The notes under the pieces are model-generated. The model saw only the letters and a program-made list of their open reading frames with translations. It did not search any database and was not told the origin of the DNA. A stretch of DNA of 64,000 nucleotides from Sulfitobacter sp. OXR-159 (GTDB lineage Bacteria > Pseudomonadota > Alphaproteobacteria > Rhodobacterales > Rhodobacteraceae), in NCBI RefSeq assembly GCF_034377145.1, contig NZ_CP139707.1, forward strand, positions 2,492,501-2,556,500, read 5' to 3'. Below, piece by piece: positions 52,349 through 62,391 of this stretch. A program made the position numbers and the translations under genes. How positions within the stretch are numbered: the first letter of the stretch is position 1; each line of letters starts with the position of its first letter.

Positions 52349-52699
52349 TTAGCCTGCTTCGTCCAGCAGCGCCAGCACCTCATCCTTGCCCTGATGCTTC
52401 TCTTCCTTAAGGCGGATCACTTCGCGCTCCAGCCGACGCCGCTCGCGGGCCTGTCGCGCCAGTTCGGCCCGGTGGCCGTGCTCTCGGATCCATTCCCAGA
52501 CAAAACCAACCAAGAGACCCACGATAATCCCGCCAAGGATTACAATAAAGAGCGGCAGTTCCACGGATGGGTTCACCGCAAACCAACCTGAAATCTCGGT
52601 TGGAAGCACCTGAAGTGTCACGATATTTCGGTTCGCCAAGGCAACGGAAACCAGCGCAACCGCGAACAGCGCGATGCAGGCATAACGAATGTAACGCAT
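52349..52699 (-). CDS. LapA-domain (DUF1049) membrane protein
   Basis: This 116-residue protein has two membrane helices (YACIALFAVALVSVALAN and LFIVILGGIIVGLLVGFVW) and a charged C-terminal coiled coil (RAELARQARERRRLEREVIR), matching the LapA/YciS family, linked in E. coli to lipopolysaccharide assembly. Its start overlaps the ihfB stop (TGATG). Confidence 0.9.
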   Translation of the reverse strand: MRYIRYACIALFAVALVSVALANRNIVTLQVLPTEISGWFAVNPSVELPLFIVILGGIIVGLLVGFVWEWIREHGHRAELARQARERRRLEREVIRLKEEKHQGKDEVLALLDEAG

Positions 52700-52983
52700 C
52701 AGCTTTTCCCGTTCAGCCGGTCACGCAGCAACTTGCCGGTCTTGAAGAAGGGCACGTGCTTTTCTTCTACGTTCACTGTCTCACCGGTGCGCGGGTTGCG
52801 CCCTACGCGGGCATCGCGTTTTTTGACGGAAAAAGCGCCAAAGCCGCGCAGTTCAACCCGGTCCCCACGCGACATGGCGCCCGTGATCTCGTCAAAGACC
52901 GTGTTTACGATCCGCTCAACATCACGTTGATAAAGATGCGGATTGTCGTCAGCGATCTTCTGGATCAGTTCCGACCGGATCAT
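52699..52983 (-). CDS. ihfB: Integration host factor beta subunit
   Basis: This 94-residue DNA-bending protein has [38 protein letters not shown] and the beta-arm [12 protein letters not shown] with the Pro that intercalates into DNA. It pairs with IhfA. The 285 bases upstream to the rpsA stop are without a gene and hold the promoter. Confidence 0.97.
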   Translation of the reverse strand: MIRSELIQKIADDNPHLYQRDVERIVNTVFDEITGAMSRGDRVELRGFGAFSVKKRDARVGRNPRTGETVNVEEKHVPFFKTGKLLRDRLNGKS

Positions 52984-53203
52984 GGCACGTCCCCCGAGAA
53001 TTTATTGATGTCTTAACCGACTATAGGAAATAACGCCCCACACGGGAAGGTGTTCCACCAGCACTGCGATAGATTTTTCGCAGCGAAACCCCTGTTATTT
53101 CGGCTTTTTTCCGCCGCATACTGCCCGCGAAGGCCCTGATGCACAGGGATTGGGCGCACATCCCTAATCCCGCTTTGCGATTCGACTGCGGGGCGCGAAG
53201 GCA

Positions 53204-53234
53204 AAAAGGCCCCGCATGTTGCCATGCGGGGCCT
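53204..53234 (-). terminator. Rho-independent terminator of rpsA
   Basis: On the minus strand, AAGGCCCCGCATG-GCAA-CATGCGGGGCCTT is followed by TTTGCC; a perfect 13-bp stem, 34 bases past the rpsA stop. Confidence 0.93.
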
Positions 53235-53267
53235 TCGCTAACTACACACATTCAACGTTGAATGTGT

Positions 53268-54944
53268 TTACTCGTCGTCGCCTTTCAGCGCCGCACCAAG
53301 GATGTCGCCCAAGCTCGCGCCGGAGTCGGAGGAACCGTACTGCTGTACCGCCTCTTTCTCTTCTGCGATCTCGCGCGCCTTGATGGAGACGCCCAGACGG
53401 TGTGCCTTGGCATCAACGTTGGTGATGCGCACGTCAACCTTGTCACCGACCGAGAAACGCTCAGGGCGCTGTTCGGCACGGTCACGGCTGAGGTCGGAAC
53501 GACGGATGAAGCTCTTCATGCCTTCGTATTCGACTTCGATGCCACCTTCTTCGATGGAGGTCACGGTCACGGTCACGATCGAGCCGCGCTTTACGCCGCC
53601 AACGGCTTCGGCGAACTTGTCACCGCCAACGTTCTTGATCGAGAGCGATATGCGCTCTTTCTCAACGTCGACTTCGGAGACGACGGCCTGAACCACGTCA
53701 CCTTTACGGTAGTCTTGGATCGCTTCTTCGCCGCGCTGGTCCCAGCTGAGGTCGGAGAGGTGAACCATGCCGTCGATGTCGCCCGGCAGGCCGACGAACA
53801 GACCGAATTCGGTGATGTTCTTGACTTCGCCTTCGACTTCGGTGCCCTCGGGGTGTGTTTCAGCGAACACTTCCCATGGGTTGCGCATGGTCTGCTTGAG
53901 ACCAAGGGAAACACGACGCTTGGCGCTGTCGATTTCCAGAACCATGACTTCGACTTCTTGCGAAGTGGACACGATCTTGCCGGGGTGCACGTTCTTCTTG
54001 GTCCAAGACATCTCGGACACGTGAACCAGACCTTCAACGCCCGGCTCCAGCTCAACAAATGCGCCGTAATCGGTGATGTTGGTCACACGACCGCTGTGCA
54101 CGGAGGAAAGCGGGTATTTCGCGCCAACCAGATCCCACGGATCTTCTTGCAACTGCTTCATGCCGAGGCTGATGCGGTGCGTCTCTTTGTTGATCTTGAT
54201 GACCTGGACCTTGATGGTCTCACCGATCGACAGGATCTCAGAGGGGTGGTTCACGCGGCGCCATGCCATGTCGGTGACGTGCAGCAGACCATCGACGCCG
54301 CCAAGGTCAACAAACGCACCGTATTCGGTGATGTTCTTGACCACACCATCGACGGTTTGACCTTCGGTCAGGTTGCCAATGACTTCGGCACGCTGTTCGG
54401 CGCGGGACTCTTCGAGGATCGCACGACGCGATACAACGATGTTGCCACGACGGCGATCCATCTTGAGGATCTGGAACGGCTGCTTGAGACCCATGAGCGG
54501 GCCCGCGTCGCGCACGGGGCGGACGTCGACTTGGCTGCCGGGCAGGAACGCAACTGCGCCGCCGAGGTCGACGGTGAAGCCGCCTTTGACACGGCCAAAG
54601 ATCGCGCCTTCGACACGCTCTTCTGCAGCATAGGCTTTTTCCAGACGATCCCAGGCTTCCTCACGGCGGGCCATTTCGCGGCTGATGACAGCTTCGCCAC
54701 GCGCGTTTTCGACTTGGCGAAGGAAAACTTCGACTTCGTCGCCAACTTCGATTTTGGGGGATTCGCCGGGATCAGCAAATTCTTTGAGCTCAACGCGGCC
54801 TTCCATTTTGTAGCCGACGTCGATGATGGCTTGGCCCGCTTCGACAGCGATCACCTTGCCTTTGACGACTGTGCCCTCTTGGGGCGTGTCCATTTCGAAG
54901 CTTTCGTTCAGAAGCGCTTCGAATTCGTCCATTGCTTTAGTCAT
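53268..54944 (-). CDS. rpsA: 30S ribosomal protein S1
   Basis: This 558-residue protein is built of six S1 domains; repeats such as GRVTNITDYGAFVELEPGVE, GEVKNITEFGLFVGLPGDID and GVVKNITEYGAFVDLGGVDG are visible. It binds mRNA and brings it to the ribosome. The opening MTKAMDEFEALLNESFEMD sets the start at ATG 54944. It is expressed from its own promoter with a long leader. Confidence 0.97.
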   Translation of the reverse strand: MTKAMDEFEALLNESFEMDTPQEGTVVKGKVIAVEAGQAIIDVGYKMEGRVELKEFADPGESPKIEVGDEVEVFLRQVENARGEAVISREMARREEAWDRLEKAYAAEERVEGAIFGRVKGGFTVDLGGAVAFLPGSQVDVRPVRDAGPLMGLKQPFQILKMDRRRGNIVVSRRAILEESRAEQRAEVIGNLTEGQTVDGVVKNITEYGAFVDLGGVDGLLHVTDMAWRRVNHPSEILSIGETIKVQVIKINKETHRISLGMKQLQEDPWDLVGAKYPLSSVHSGRVTNITDYGAFVELEPGVEGLVHVSEMSWTKKNVHPGKIVSTSQEVEVMVLEIDSAKRRVSLGLKQTMRNPWEVFAETHPEGTEVEGEVKNITEFGLFVGLPGDIDGMVHLSDLSWDQRGEEAIQDYRKGDVVQAVVSEVDVEKERISLSIKNVGGDKFAEAVGGVKRGSIVTVTVTSIEEGGIEVEYEGMKSFIRRSDLSRDRAEQRPERFSVGDKVDVRITNVDAKAHRLGVSIKAREIAEEKEAVQQYGSSDSGASLGDILGAALKGDDE

Positions 54945-55171
54945 GTAGCTTTTCGTATCCTTATCAAATGTTTCTGGCCGCGCGGTTGTCTCCGCCGGTC
55001 TGGAGTTGCAATTGGTCGTCGTGGCGGCACCGTGCAGATCACGCCGGAGAAGCTCCGAAGCAAAGGCACAGCGGTAAACCCGCAGCCGAACGCAAACAAA
55101 AGAGGGCCGGTTGGTACCGACCCTGCCCGTTATATCGCGCCCGAAGCTGTAACCGCCCCTTAGACAGGGCG
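54945..55171 (-). other. rpsA 5' leader
   Basis: About 220 bases of untranslated leader lie between the predicted transcription start and the rpsA ATG. No gene fits. A leader this long in front of a ribosomal protein gene often folds for autoregulation; I see no structure that I can name. Confidence 0.5.
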
Positions 55172-55200
55172 CGTATAGGCCAATTTTGCCGCTCCTGCAA
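55172..55200 (-). promoter_or_regulatory. Sigma-70-type promoter of rpsA
   Basis: On the minus strand, TTGCAG (55200-55195), exactly 17 bases, then TATACG (55177-55172). The remaining bases 55201-55391, up to the response regulator stop, hold nothing recognisable. Confidence 0.7.
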
Positions 55201-55391
55201 GGGCTATGCATGCGTTTGGCCGGTGATATGCGGGGGTCTGCCGGGTGGAGGCGCTGCGAGGAGTGGCAAAAATCAGGGATGCTCGGCACGATCCACGCGA
55301 GCGGAAAAGGCAGGCGGGGCCCGCGACGCCAACGCGCCACCAAGCGCGCCCTACGACGCCTGCGCGAACAGCCTCACCGTAGACAGCCCCG

Positions 55392-56153
55392 TCACCCGAC
55401 TGCCCCACCCCATCCGGCACACAGACCCGGTGTTGGTTTTGGCGGATCGGCAAGATCGCCTTCGGCAAGCTCGCTGCCTTGAAAGCTGGCCAGATCCTCT
55501 ACAAACTCCCACAGGCGCAGGAAGGTATAATCGACCTTTGCCAGCTCTTCCTCCACCAGCGCCGGGTTCGACCGGTCGAGCGCGCGCAGGTCGCGCATCA
55601 CATCGCCGACCATCGGCTTTATCTCCTGCGCACATTCCCCGGCAAAGCGCCGCAGAACACTCTGAACCTGAGAGCGTTTCTGCTCCTGCGTGGTGATGCC
55701 CAGTTGCAGTGCTGTCTTTTGCAGGGCGTTGAAAGCCGAGCGCCGCAAAGTGCTTTGCGAAAGCTCATCCTTTGCGATGTAATCGCTACACCCGCCGCGC
55801 AGCGCCTCGATCGCCACCTCGGTTTGATCCGTCCCGGTAACCATCACGGTTGCCGCGGCACCGTTCTGCGGATGTGCCCGGATCATCTGCAGCCCGCGCA
55901 ACCCGTCCCCATCGGGCAGGTTGTAATCCAGTAAGATCAGGTCAAACTCCCCCTCATCCAACTGCTGGGCTAGGGCGGCGATACTCTCCGCCTCGGTCAT
56001 TCGGATGGGAAAGTCGAGCCCACCGCAAAGCCGTTTGATCCGCATGCGATCAAACCGCTGATCATCCACGATCAGAATGCGCGCCACAGTGCCCGGCGTA
56101 GTCGTACCGCCTGCCGTATCGCCCGCGCCGGCCTCATGCCTTGCCACGCTCAT
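55392..56153 (-). CDS. Response regulator with N-terminal receiver domain
   Basis: This 253-residue protein has its receiver domain at about 25-145: acidic pair in ILIVDDQRFDR, phospho-Asp in LILLDYNLPDGDG, Thr/Ser in VMVTGTDQ and Lys in YIAKDELS. The C-terminal 100 residues (VLRRFAGECAQEIKPMVGDV, RLWEFVEDLASF) are helical and resemble a phosphotransfer-like or coiled segment, not a DNA-binding domain. It has no adjacent kinase. A start at ATG 56153 leaves an Ala/Gly/Thr leader. Confidence 0.88.
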   Translation of the reverse strand: MSVARHEAGAGDTAGGTTTPGTVARILIVDDQRFDRMRIKRLCGGLDFPIRMTEAESIAALAQQLDEGEFDLILLDYNLPDGDGLRGLQMIRAHPQNGAAATVMVTGTDQTEVAIEALRGGCSDYIAKDELSQSTLRRSAFNALQKTALQLGITTQEQKRSQVQSVLRRFAGECAQEIKPMVGDVMRDLRALDRSNPALVEEELAKVDYTFLRLWEFVEDLASFQGSELAEGDLADPPKPTPGLCAGWGGAVG

Positions 56154-56283
56154 CAGCTGTCCCCCTGCATTGCCCCGACATCTAGGCGCATGGAGCCTAA
56201 CAAATGATTAACCCCCACCTATTCGCCACCGCCCCTGCAGAGGAATGTTGCGGTGACGCGGCGGGGCCGCTACATGAGCCGCC

Positions 56284-56985
56284 ATGAGTGAAACAGAACG
56301 CCCCCGCCGCAACTTCTATGGCCGCCTCAAAGGCAAATCCCTGAAGAAGTCGCAAAAGACCTATATCGACGAGGATCTCGACGCATTGTCGCCGGGGGCC
56401 GTTGATTGGGACGCCAATCCCGACCGCACACCGCTGGACCTCGACACGCTCTTTGACGGGCGCAAGGTCTGGTTGGAAATCGGCTTTGGCGGCGGTGAGC
56501 ATCTGGTGCATCAGGCGGGGCAGAATCCGGACGTCGGCATCATCGGCTGCGAGCCTTATATCAACGGTGTTGCGATGCTGCTGGGCAAAATCCGGCGGGC
56601 GGGCGTCGATAACCTTGCCATCCATCCCGGTGACGTGCGCGATATGTTCGATGTGCTGCCCGAAGCCTCCATCGACCGGGCGTTTTTGCTCTATCCCGAC
56701 CCTTGGCCAAAAACCCGCCACCACCGCCGCCGCTTCGTCACGCCCGAGCATCTGCAGCCTCTGGCTCGCGTGTTGAAACCCGGTGCGATTTTCCGCGTGG
56801 CGACGGATATCGAAGACTACGTGCGCCAGACCCTTGAACAGGTGCCGCAGCACGGGTTTGACTGGCTGGCCGAAGGGCCGCAGGACTGGCGTGCGCCTTG
56901 GGATGATTGGATCTCGACCCGCTACGAGCAAAAAGCGCTGCGCGAAGGGCGCACCCCGCATTACCTGACCTTCCGCAAACGCTGA
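56284..56985 (+). CDS. trmB: tRNA (guanine-N7)-methyltransferase
   Basis: This 233-residue SAM-dependent enzyme makes m7G46 in tRNA. Motif I is WLEIGFGGGEHL; FLLYPDPWPKTRHHRRRF is the family hallmark. A basic N-terminus (RNFYGRLKGKSLKKSQ) binds tRNA. It stands alone between the response regulator and aroA. Confidence 0.95.
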   Translation: MSETERPRRNFYGRLKGKSLKKSQKTYIDEDLDALSPGAVDWDANPDRTPLDLDTLFDGRKVWLEIGFGGGEHLVHQAGQNPDVGIIGCEPYINGVAMLLGKIRRAGVDNLAIHPGDVRDMFDVLPEASIDRAFLLYPDPWPKTRHHRRRFVTPEHLQPLARVLKPGAIFRVATDIEDYVRQTLEQVPQHGFDWLAEGPQDWRAPWDDWISTRYEQKALREGRTPHYLTFRKR

Positions 56986-57091
56986 GCCCGAGCGCCTGAT
57001 ACCACCCTGATTACAATCCATTGCACGCGCGGCGATGGACGCTGCCGCCCGCCTGCGATAATAGGGGCCTCAAGCAGATTAGAGGTACCTC

Positions 57092-58444
57092 ATGTCCAGT
57101 CACGGCAGCCCCATTCCCATGTCATCGCGCGCCTGCGGGCCGCTTAGCGGCACCGCCGAGGTGCCCGGCGACAAGTCGATCTCGCACCGCAGCCTGATCC
57201 TTGGCGCCATGGCCGTGGGCGAGACCACGATCACCGGGCTTTTGGAAGGGCAAGACGTGCTCGACACCGCTAAAGCCATGCGCGCTTTCGGGGCCGAGGT
57301 GATTGACCACGGCGGCGGCTCTTACTCCGTTCACGGCGTCGGCGTCGGCGGCTTTGCGGAGCCTGACAACGTGATCGACTGCGGCAATTCCGGCACTGGC
57401 GTGCGCCTGCTGATGGGGGCCATGGCAACCTCCCCGATCTCTGTCACCTTCACCGGCGATGCCAGCCTCAACAGCCGCCCGATGGCGCGGGTGACCGATC
57501 CGCTGGCGCTATTCGGCACGCAATCCGTGGGCCGCGCCGGGGGCCGCCTGCCGATGACATTGGTGGGCGCGGCTGAACCTGTGCCGGTGCGCTATACTGT
57601 CCCGGTCCCTTCCGCGCAGGTCAAATCCGCCGTGCTGCTGGCGGGGTTGAATGCCCCCGGCAGAACCGTCGTGATTGAGGCCGAAGCCACGCGCGACCAT
57701 ACCGAGCGGATGCTGGCAGGCTTCGGCGCCGAGATCACGGTTGAGGACACGGACGAGGGCCGCATCATCACCCTGACTGGCCAGCCCGAGTTGAAACCAC
57801 AACATATCGACGTGCCGCGCGACCCTTCCTCCGCCGCCTTCCCCGTTTGCGCCGCGCTGATCGTGCCCGGCTCGGACGTGCTGGTGCCGGGCATTGGGCT
57901 GAACCCCACGCGAGCGGGGCTGTTCACCACCCTGCGCGAGATGGGCGCGGATCTGACCTATGAAAACGAACGGACCGAGGGCGGCGAGCCTGTTGCCGAC
58001 CTGCGCGCGAAGTTCTCACCAAACCTCAAAGGCATCGAAGTGCCACCCGAACGGGCGGCGAGCATGATCGACGAATACCCCGTGCTCTCGGTCGTGGCAG
58101 CCTGTGCGACGGGCGACACCGTGATGCGCGGCGTCAAAGAGCTGCGCGTCAAAGAAAGCGACCGGATTGAGGCCATGGCCAGCGGGCTGCGCGCGAATGG
58201 GGTTGAGGTCGAAGACGGGCCGGATTGGTGGATCGTCAAAGGGCTGGGCCACGGCAATATTCCCGGAGGCGCGACCTGCCAAAGCCATCTCGACCACCGC
58301 ATCGCCATGTCGTTCCTGATCCTCGGCATGGTCGCGCAAAACCCGGTGCAGGTGGATGACGGCGGGCCCATTGCCACGTCTTTCCCGATTTTCGAACCGC
58401 TGATGGCGTCCTTGGGGGCGCAGGTCGAACGGCTGCCTGCGTGA
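57092..58444 (+). CDS. aroA: EPSP synthase (3-phosphoshikimate 1-carboxyvinyltransferase)
   Basis: This 450-residue shikimate-pathway enzyme has [47 protein letters not shown] and [12 protein letters not shown], then LDHRIAMSF. The pattern follows class II (CP4-like) enzymes in layout. The phosphoenolpyruvate-site loop reads GNSGTGVR, with Gly where CP4 has Ala. Its stop overlaps the next gene start (GTGA). Confidence 0.95.
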   Translation: MSSHGSPIPMSSRACGPLSGTAEVPGDKSISHRSLILGAMAVGETTITGLLEGQDVLDTAKAMRAFGAEVIDHGGGSYSVHGVGVGGFAEPDNVIDCGNSGTGVRLLMGAMATSPISVTFTGDASLNSRPMARVTDPLALFGTQSVGRAGGRLPMTLVGAAEPVPVRYTVPVPSAQVKSAVLLAGLNAPGRTVVIEAEATRDHTERMLAGFGAEITVEDTDEGRIITLTGQPELKPQHIDVPRDPSSAAFPVCAALIVPGSDVLVPGIGLNPTRAGLFTTLREMGADLTYENERTEGGEPVADLRAKFSPNLKGIEVPPERAASMIDEYPVLSVVAACATGDTVMRGVKELRVKESDRIEAMASGLRANGVEVEDGPDWWIVKGLGHGNIPGGATCQSHLDHRIAMSFLILGMVAQNPVQVDDGGPIATSFPIFEPLMASLGAQVERLPA

Positions 58445-58944
58445 TAGGCGACCGGCTCATCTGGCTCAGCCTCTGCGCCGCATTGGCCTTTGCAGCCCTT
58501 GCGGGCTTTGCCGAAACCTACCTGCGCGCGGGGGGCATGGGGGTCTTGGATGGGCGGCTTCTGGGCTATGATCTGGCCGAGGCACGCGGCTATCTTGTCG
58601 CTCTCGACCCGAGGCAGACCGCACTCTACCTCGGCCAGTTCCGGCTGGCTGACACGGCCTTTCCTGCGCTTTTGGCGCTGGCGCTGTTGCTCTGGTTTCG
58701 GCGTTGGTCGGCGGGCGGGCTTCGGCTGGCGCTGACGCTGGCCGTCGCGCTCTACCTCGGGGCGGATTACACCGAGAACATGCTGATCGGGCGGCTCATT
58801 GAACTGGGGCCAGAACGGCTGACTGAACAAGCGGTCGCGACCGCCAGCCTGTTTACGCAGGCGAAATGGATGATACTGGCGGCCTGTTTCGGAGCAGCCC
58901 TGCTGCTTGGTCTACGGGCGCGCAACGAAAGGAATGTGCAATGA
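58441..58944 (+). CDS. Small multi-helix membrane protein between aroA and cmk
   Basis: This 167-residue protein is of unknown function. It has about four hydrophobic helices ([66 protein letters not shown]). GTG 58441 overlaps the aroA stop and the gene overlaps cmk (ATGA), so it is translated with both. I do not recognise the family. Confidence 0.7.
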   Translation: MIGDRLIWLSLCAALAFAALAGFAETYLRAGGMGVLDGRLLGYDLAEARGYLVALDPRQTALYLGQFRLADTAFPALLALALLLWFRRWSAGGLRLALTLAVALYLGADYTENMLIGRLIELGPERLTEQAVATASLFTQAKWMILAACFGAALLLGLRARNERNVQ

Positions 58945-59576
58945 CGAAGAACACCAGCGGCGGCATGACCGTCGCCATCGACGGCCCCGCAGCGGCGGGC
59001 AAAGGCACGGTCGCCAAGGCCGTCGCGGCGCATTTCGGCTTTGCGCATCTCGACACCGGGCTTTTGTACCGGGCGGTGGCCGCGAAAACCCTTACCGGGA
59101 TGGACGCCGAAGAGGCCGCGCAAACCCTCGCCCCTGTTGACCTTGAAGACCCCAGCCTGCGCAACCCGGATGTCGCGCAGGAAGCCAGCAAAGTGGCGGT
59201 GATCCCAGCGGTGCGGGCCGCCCTCGTGCGGTTCCAGCGCAGCTTTGCCACCCGCGCGGGCGGTGCCGTACTGGACGGGCGCGACATTGGCACGGTGATT
59301 TGCCCCGATGCGCCGGTGAAACTCTTCATCACCGCCAGCCCCGAAGTGCGCGCGCAGCGCCGCTTTGCAGAGCTTGCGGGCAAGGGGATTGAGATCACCT
59401 ATGAAACCGTGTTGGAAGACGTCAAACAGCGCGACCTTCGCGACATGAGCCGCGACCAAGCGCCGCTGAAACCGGCCGACGATGCCAAGCAGATCGACAC
59501 GACTGAGATGGCGATTGAAGATGCGGTCGCCGCCGCGGTGGCTCTCATTGAGGCCAAACAGGCCCGGCGGGGCTAA
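58941..59576 (+). CDS. cmk: Cytidylate kinase
   Basis: This 211-residue nucleoside monophosphate kinase phosphorylates CMP and dCMP. The P-loop is [18 protein letters not shown]; other motifs are [11 protein letters not shown] and [18 protein letters not shown] precedes ATG 58941. It normally precedes rpsA, but here rpsA lies 4 kb away on the other strand. Confidence 0.95.
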   Translation: MTKNTSGGMTVAIDGPAAAGKGTVAKAVAAHFGFAHLDTGLLYRAVAAKTLTGMDAEEAAQTLAPVDLEDPSLRNPDVAQEASKVAVIPAVRAALVRFQRSFATRAGGAVLDGRDIGTVICPDAPVKLFITASPEVRAQRRFAELAGKGIEITYETVLEDVKQRDLRDMSRDQAPLKPADDAKQIDTTEMAIEDAVAAAVALIEAKQARRG

Positions 59577-59592
59577 GTGCCGCGAAGCCGAG

Positions 59593-59618
59593 AGGGTGGG
59601 CGCGACCGCCCCCACCCC
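59593..59618. terminator. GC-rich hairpin between cmk and metK
   Basis: GGGTGGGCG-CGAC-CGCCCCCACCC (with a small bulge) lies between two convergent stops. It lacks a T run. Confidence 0.45.
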
Positions 59619-59625
59619 TATATCG

Positions 59626-60807
59626 CTATACTGCCGCCTTAAGCTGCTCGACCAGATCGCGACGCTCCCAGCTGAAACCGCCATCCGCATCCGGCGCGCG
59701 GCCAAAGTGACCATAGGCCGCCGTGCGCTGGTAGATCGGCTTGTTCAACTGCAGATGCTCGCGAATGCCGCGCGGGGTCAGGTCGATGATCTGGCGGATC
59801 GCCTTTTCAATCGCCGCGTCATGCACATCGCCGGTGCCATGGGTGTCGCAATAGATCGACAGCGGCTCGCTGACGCCAATCGCATAGCTAAGCTGGATGG
59901 TGCATTTCTTGGCCATCCCCGCTGCTACAACGTTCTTGGCCAAATAGCGCGCGACATAAGCGGCTGAGCGGTCAACCTTGGTCGGATCCTTGCCCGAGAA
60001 CGCACCGCCGCCATGCGGAGCGGCCCCGCCATAGGTGTCCACGATGATCTTGCGGCCCGTCAGGCCCGCGTCGCCATCCGGCCCGCCGATGACGAAAACG
60101 CCCGTGGGGTTCACGTGCCAGACGGTGTCATCGTCGATCCAGCCCTCGGGCAGCACTTCGCGGATGTAAGGCTCAACGATATCGCGGATATCGGCGCTGG
60201 TCTGGCGTTCGCTCTCATGCTGGGTCGAGAGCACGATGGAGCTGACCCCCACTGGTTTGCCGTTTTCATAGCGCACCGAAAGCTGGCTTTTGGCGTCGGG
60301 CCGCAGGGTGGGCTCGGTGCCGTCCTTGCGCACTTCGGCCAGACGCCGCAGCACCGCATGGGCGTAATGGATCGGCGCGGGCATCAGCTCGGGCGTCTCG
60401 TCGGTGGCGAAACCGAACATGATGCCTTGATCGCCTGCGCCCTCTTCCTTTTCACCCGACGCATCAACGCCTTGGGCGATATGGGCGGATTGAGGGTGCA
60501 GCAGGTTGGTGATCTCACATGTCGCGTGGTGGAACTCATCCTGCTCATAGCCGATGTCTTTGATGCAGGCGCGGGCGATGTCTTCGACACCGGCCAGATA
60601 TTCGTCAAGCTTGGCCTTATTGGCCAGACCGACCTCACCGCCAATCACGACGCGGTTGGTGGTGGCAAAGGTCTCGGCGGCGACCCGTGCTTCGGGTTCC
60701 TCGCTGATGAAAGCGTCGAGGATCGCATCGGAAATCCGGTCGCAGACCTTATCCGGGTGCCCCTCGGAAACGGATTCCGAAGTGAAAGTGTAGTTCTGAC
60801 GGGACAT
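59626..60807 (-). CDS. metK: S-adenosylmethionine synthetase
   Basis: This 393-residue enzyme makes SAM from methionine and ATP. Markers are [61 protein letters not shown] (P-loop-like GGGAFSGKD) and [17 protein letters not shown] 60807 is preceded by the GGAG that lies inside an SAM/SAH riboswitch. Confidence 0.97.
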   Translation of the reverse strand: MSRQNYTFTSESVSEGHPDKVCDRISDAILDAFISEEPEARVAAETFATTNRVVIGGEVGLANKAKLDEYLAGVEDIARACIKDIGYEQDEFHHATCEITNLLHPQSAHIAQGVDASGEKEEGAGDQGIMFGFATDETPELMPAPIHYAHAVLRRLAEVRKDGTEPTLRPDAKSQLSVRYENGKPVGVSSIVLSTQHESERQTSADIRDIVEPYIREVLPEGWIDDDTVWHVNPTGVFVIGGPDGDAGLTGRKIIVDTYGGAAPHGGGAFSGKDPTKVDRSAAYVARYLAKNVVAAGMAKKCTIQLSYAIGVSEPLSIYCDTHGTGDVHDAAIEKAIRQIIDLTPRGIREHLQLNKPIYQRTAAYGHFGRAPDADGGFSWERRDLVEQLKAAV

Positions 60808-60810
60808 GTA

Positions 60811-60857
60811 GTGCTCCAATAAAAATTACGCACCACGTCAGGAAGCCGTTGTGGTGC
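60811..60857 (-). promoter_or_regulatory. SAM/SAH riboswitch
   Basis: On the minus strand the metK leader reads GCACCACAACGGCTTCCTGA and CGTGGTGC, then ATTGGAGCA, which matches the conserved core of the SAM/SAH class from Rhodobacterales metK leaders as I remember it. Stem GCACCAC (60857-60851) pairs with GTGGTGC (60836-60830). The 3' part includes the GGAG ribosome site, so bound ligand would hide it and lower translation. Confidence 0.93.
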
Positions 60858-60891
60858 TCTGCCAATGGCTTAGACAACCGCTGGTGGATGG

Positions 60892-62391
60892 TCAATCGGC
60901 ATTCCCGGGGCTGCGGCGGCGGGCCACGGCAAGCCCCGCAAGGCACAGCGCCAAGAGCACAGAAAGCGGCAAATCTCCGCTCCGGCTATAGAGTGTGGGC
61001 GGCAAGGGCGCGGGCAGTGGCGCGTCGATGAACCCTTCGGTGTTCAGCGCCAGCGATGCGGTTACACGCCCCTGCGGGTCGATCATCGCCGAGATCCCAG
61101 TGTTGGCCGCACGGGCCATCGGCAGCCCCTGCTCAATTGCCCGCATCCGCGCTTGGGCAAGGTGCTGGCGCGGGCCTGCGGCCTTGCCGAACCACGCATC
61201 GTTGGTGACCTGCATCAAAAACGCGGGCCGCGCCGGGGCGGCGTTCACGTCATGGGCAAAGACGGCCTCATAGCAGATCAGCGGCAATGCCGCGCCGAGC
61301 GGCCCCATATCCAAAAGCTGCGCGCCCGGCCCGCTGGAAAAGCCGTTGCCCTCCTGCGCGGCGAGCCCGTGGATCCCGAAACGCGCCATCAGATCGCCCA
61401 GCGGCATATATTCGCCAAAGGGCACGAGATGGTGTTTGTCATAGACCTGTCCGACCGCTCCATCGGCATCCAGCACCACCAGCGAATTGTAATAGCGCAT
61501 GTTCGACCGGCGCTGCACGCCCAGAGCCACCGGCACGTCAGAGGCGGCTCCAATCTCGGCCAGCGCACTGCCCGCCATATCCAGCGCCCAAGGGATCGCA
61601 GTTTCGGGCCAGATTACCAGATCAGGCGCTAGGCTCTCGTCTTTTGGCGCGGCGGCGGTGTAGTCGAGTTGCCGTGTGAAAAAGAATTCGAATTTGTCCG
61701 CGTTCCACTTTTCCCGCTGGGTCGCATTGGGCTGGACCAGGCGCACCACCTGATCGGTCAATACCGCTGGCGGCGCTTGTGGTGGCAGCAGCAAGAGCAG
61801 AACGGTCGACAGCGCCAGCGTCCCCTGCCCCAATCGCAGCGCCAAAGGGCCGCGCAGCAGCATGATCGCGGCGATGGCAAAGAGCCAGAGGTTCAGCGCA
61901 TAGGGGCCGACCCAAGCCAACCCCTGCCCGGCCATCACGCCGACCAGCGCCTGCGCGGGCATGGCCCATGGGAAACCGGTGAAAATATAGGCGCGCAGCA
62001 GTTCCACCGCCGCCCAAGCCAGCGCCAAGGCCAGCCCGCGCCGTGGTGCAATCCAGCGGGCCAGACCGAATGCCAGCCCCCAAAACAGCGCCATGCCCGC
62101 CGCCAGCAGGATCAGCGCAAAGGGCGCCATCCAGCCGTGGCGGGCCACATCGACCAAGAAGGGCGACACGATCCATTGCAGCGCGTGCAGGAAATAGCCA
62201 AAGCCAAAGCCCCAACCCAACAGCGCCGCGCGAAACGGGCCGCCAGATCGCGCACGGTACAGCCAAAACGCCGCCACCAGCCCGGCAAAAAGCAAAAGCG
62301 GCAGTTCATAGGGCGCTTGCCCGAAGGCTGCGATGGCGCCGGCGATCGGAGCCAGCAACATCCGGCCCCGCATCGCCAGCCGTTGCATCAT
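60892..62391 (-). CDS. lnt: Apolipoprotein N-acyltransferase
   Basis: This 499-residue inner-membrane enzyme adds the third acyl chain to lipoproteins. It has about six N-terminal membrane helices and a periplasmic nitrilase-like domain with Glu (IWPETAIPW), Lys (DKHHLVPFGEYM) and Cys (PLICYEAVF). A final helix is near the C-terminus. Its start overlaps the corC stop (ATGA). Confidence 0.96.
   Translation of the reverse strand: MMQRLAMRGRMLLAPIAGAIAAFGQAPYELPLLLFAGLVAAFWLYRARSGGPFRAALLGWGFGFGYFLHALQWIVSPFLVDVARHGWMAPFALILLAAGMALFWGLAFGLARWIAPRRGLALALAWAAVELLRAYIFTGFPWAMPAQALVGVMAGQGLAWVGPYALNLWLFAIAAIMLLRGPLALRLGQGTLALSTVLLLLLPPQAPPAVLTDQVVRLVQPNATQREKWNADKFEFFFTRQLDYTAAAPKDESLAPDLVIWPETAIPWALDMAGSALAEIGAASDVPVALGVQRRSNMRYYNSLVVLDADGAVGQVYDKHHLVPFGEYMPLGDLMARFGIHGLAAQEGNGFSSGPGAQLLDMGPLGAALPLICYEAVFAHDVNAAPARPAFLMQVTNDAWFGKAAGPRQHLAQARMRAIEQGLPMARAANTGISAMIDPQGRVTASLALNTEGFIDAPLPAPLPPTLYSRSGDLPLSVLLALCLAGLAVARRRSPGNAD

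Noticed and set aside
53021..53251. A small minus-strand gene between ihfB and rpsA
   Set aside because: The frame runs through the rpsA terminator hairpin and has no domain; the region is better read as the ihfB promoter and the rpsA terminator.
53262..55163. A 633-codon plus-strand frame opposite rpsA
   Set aside because: It is the complement of the S1-domain repeats; rpsA is certain and has its own promoter and terminator.
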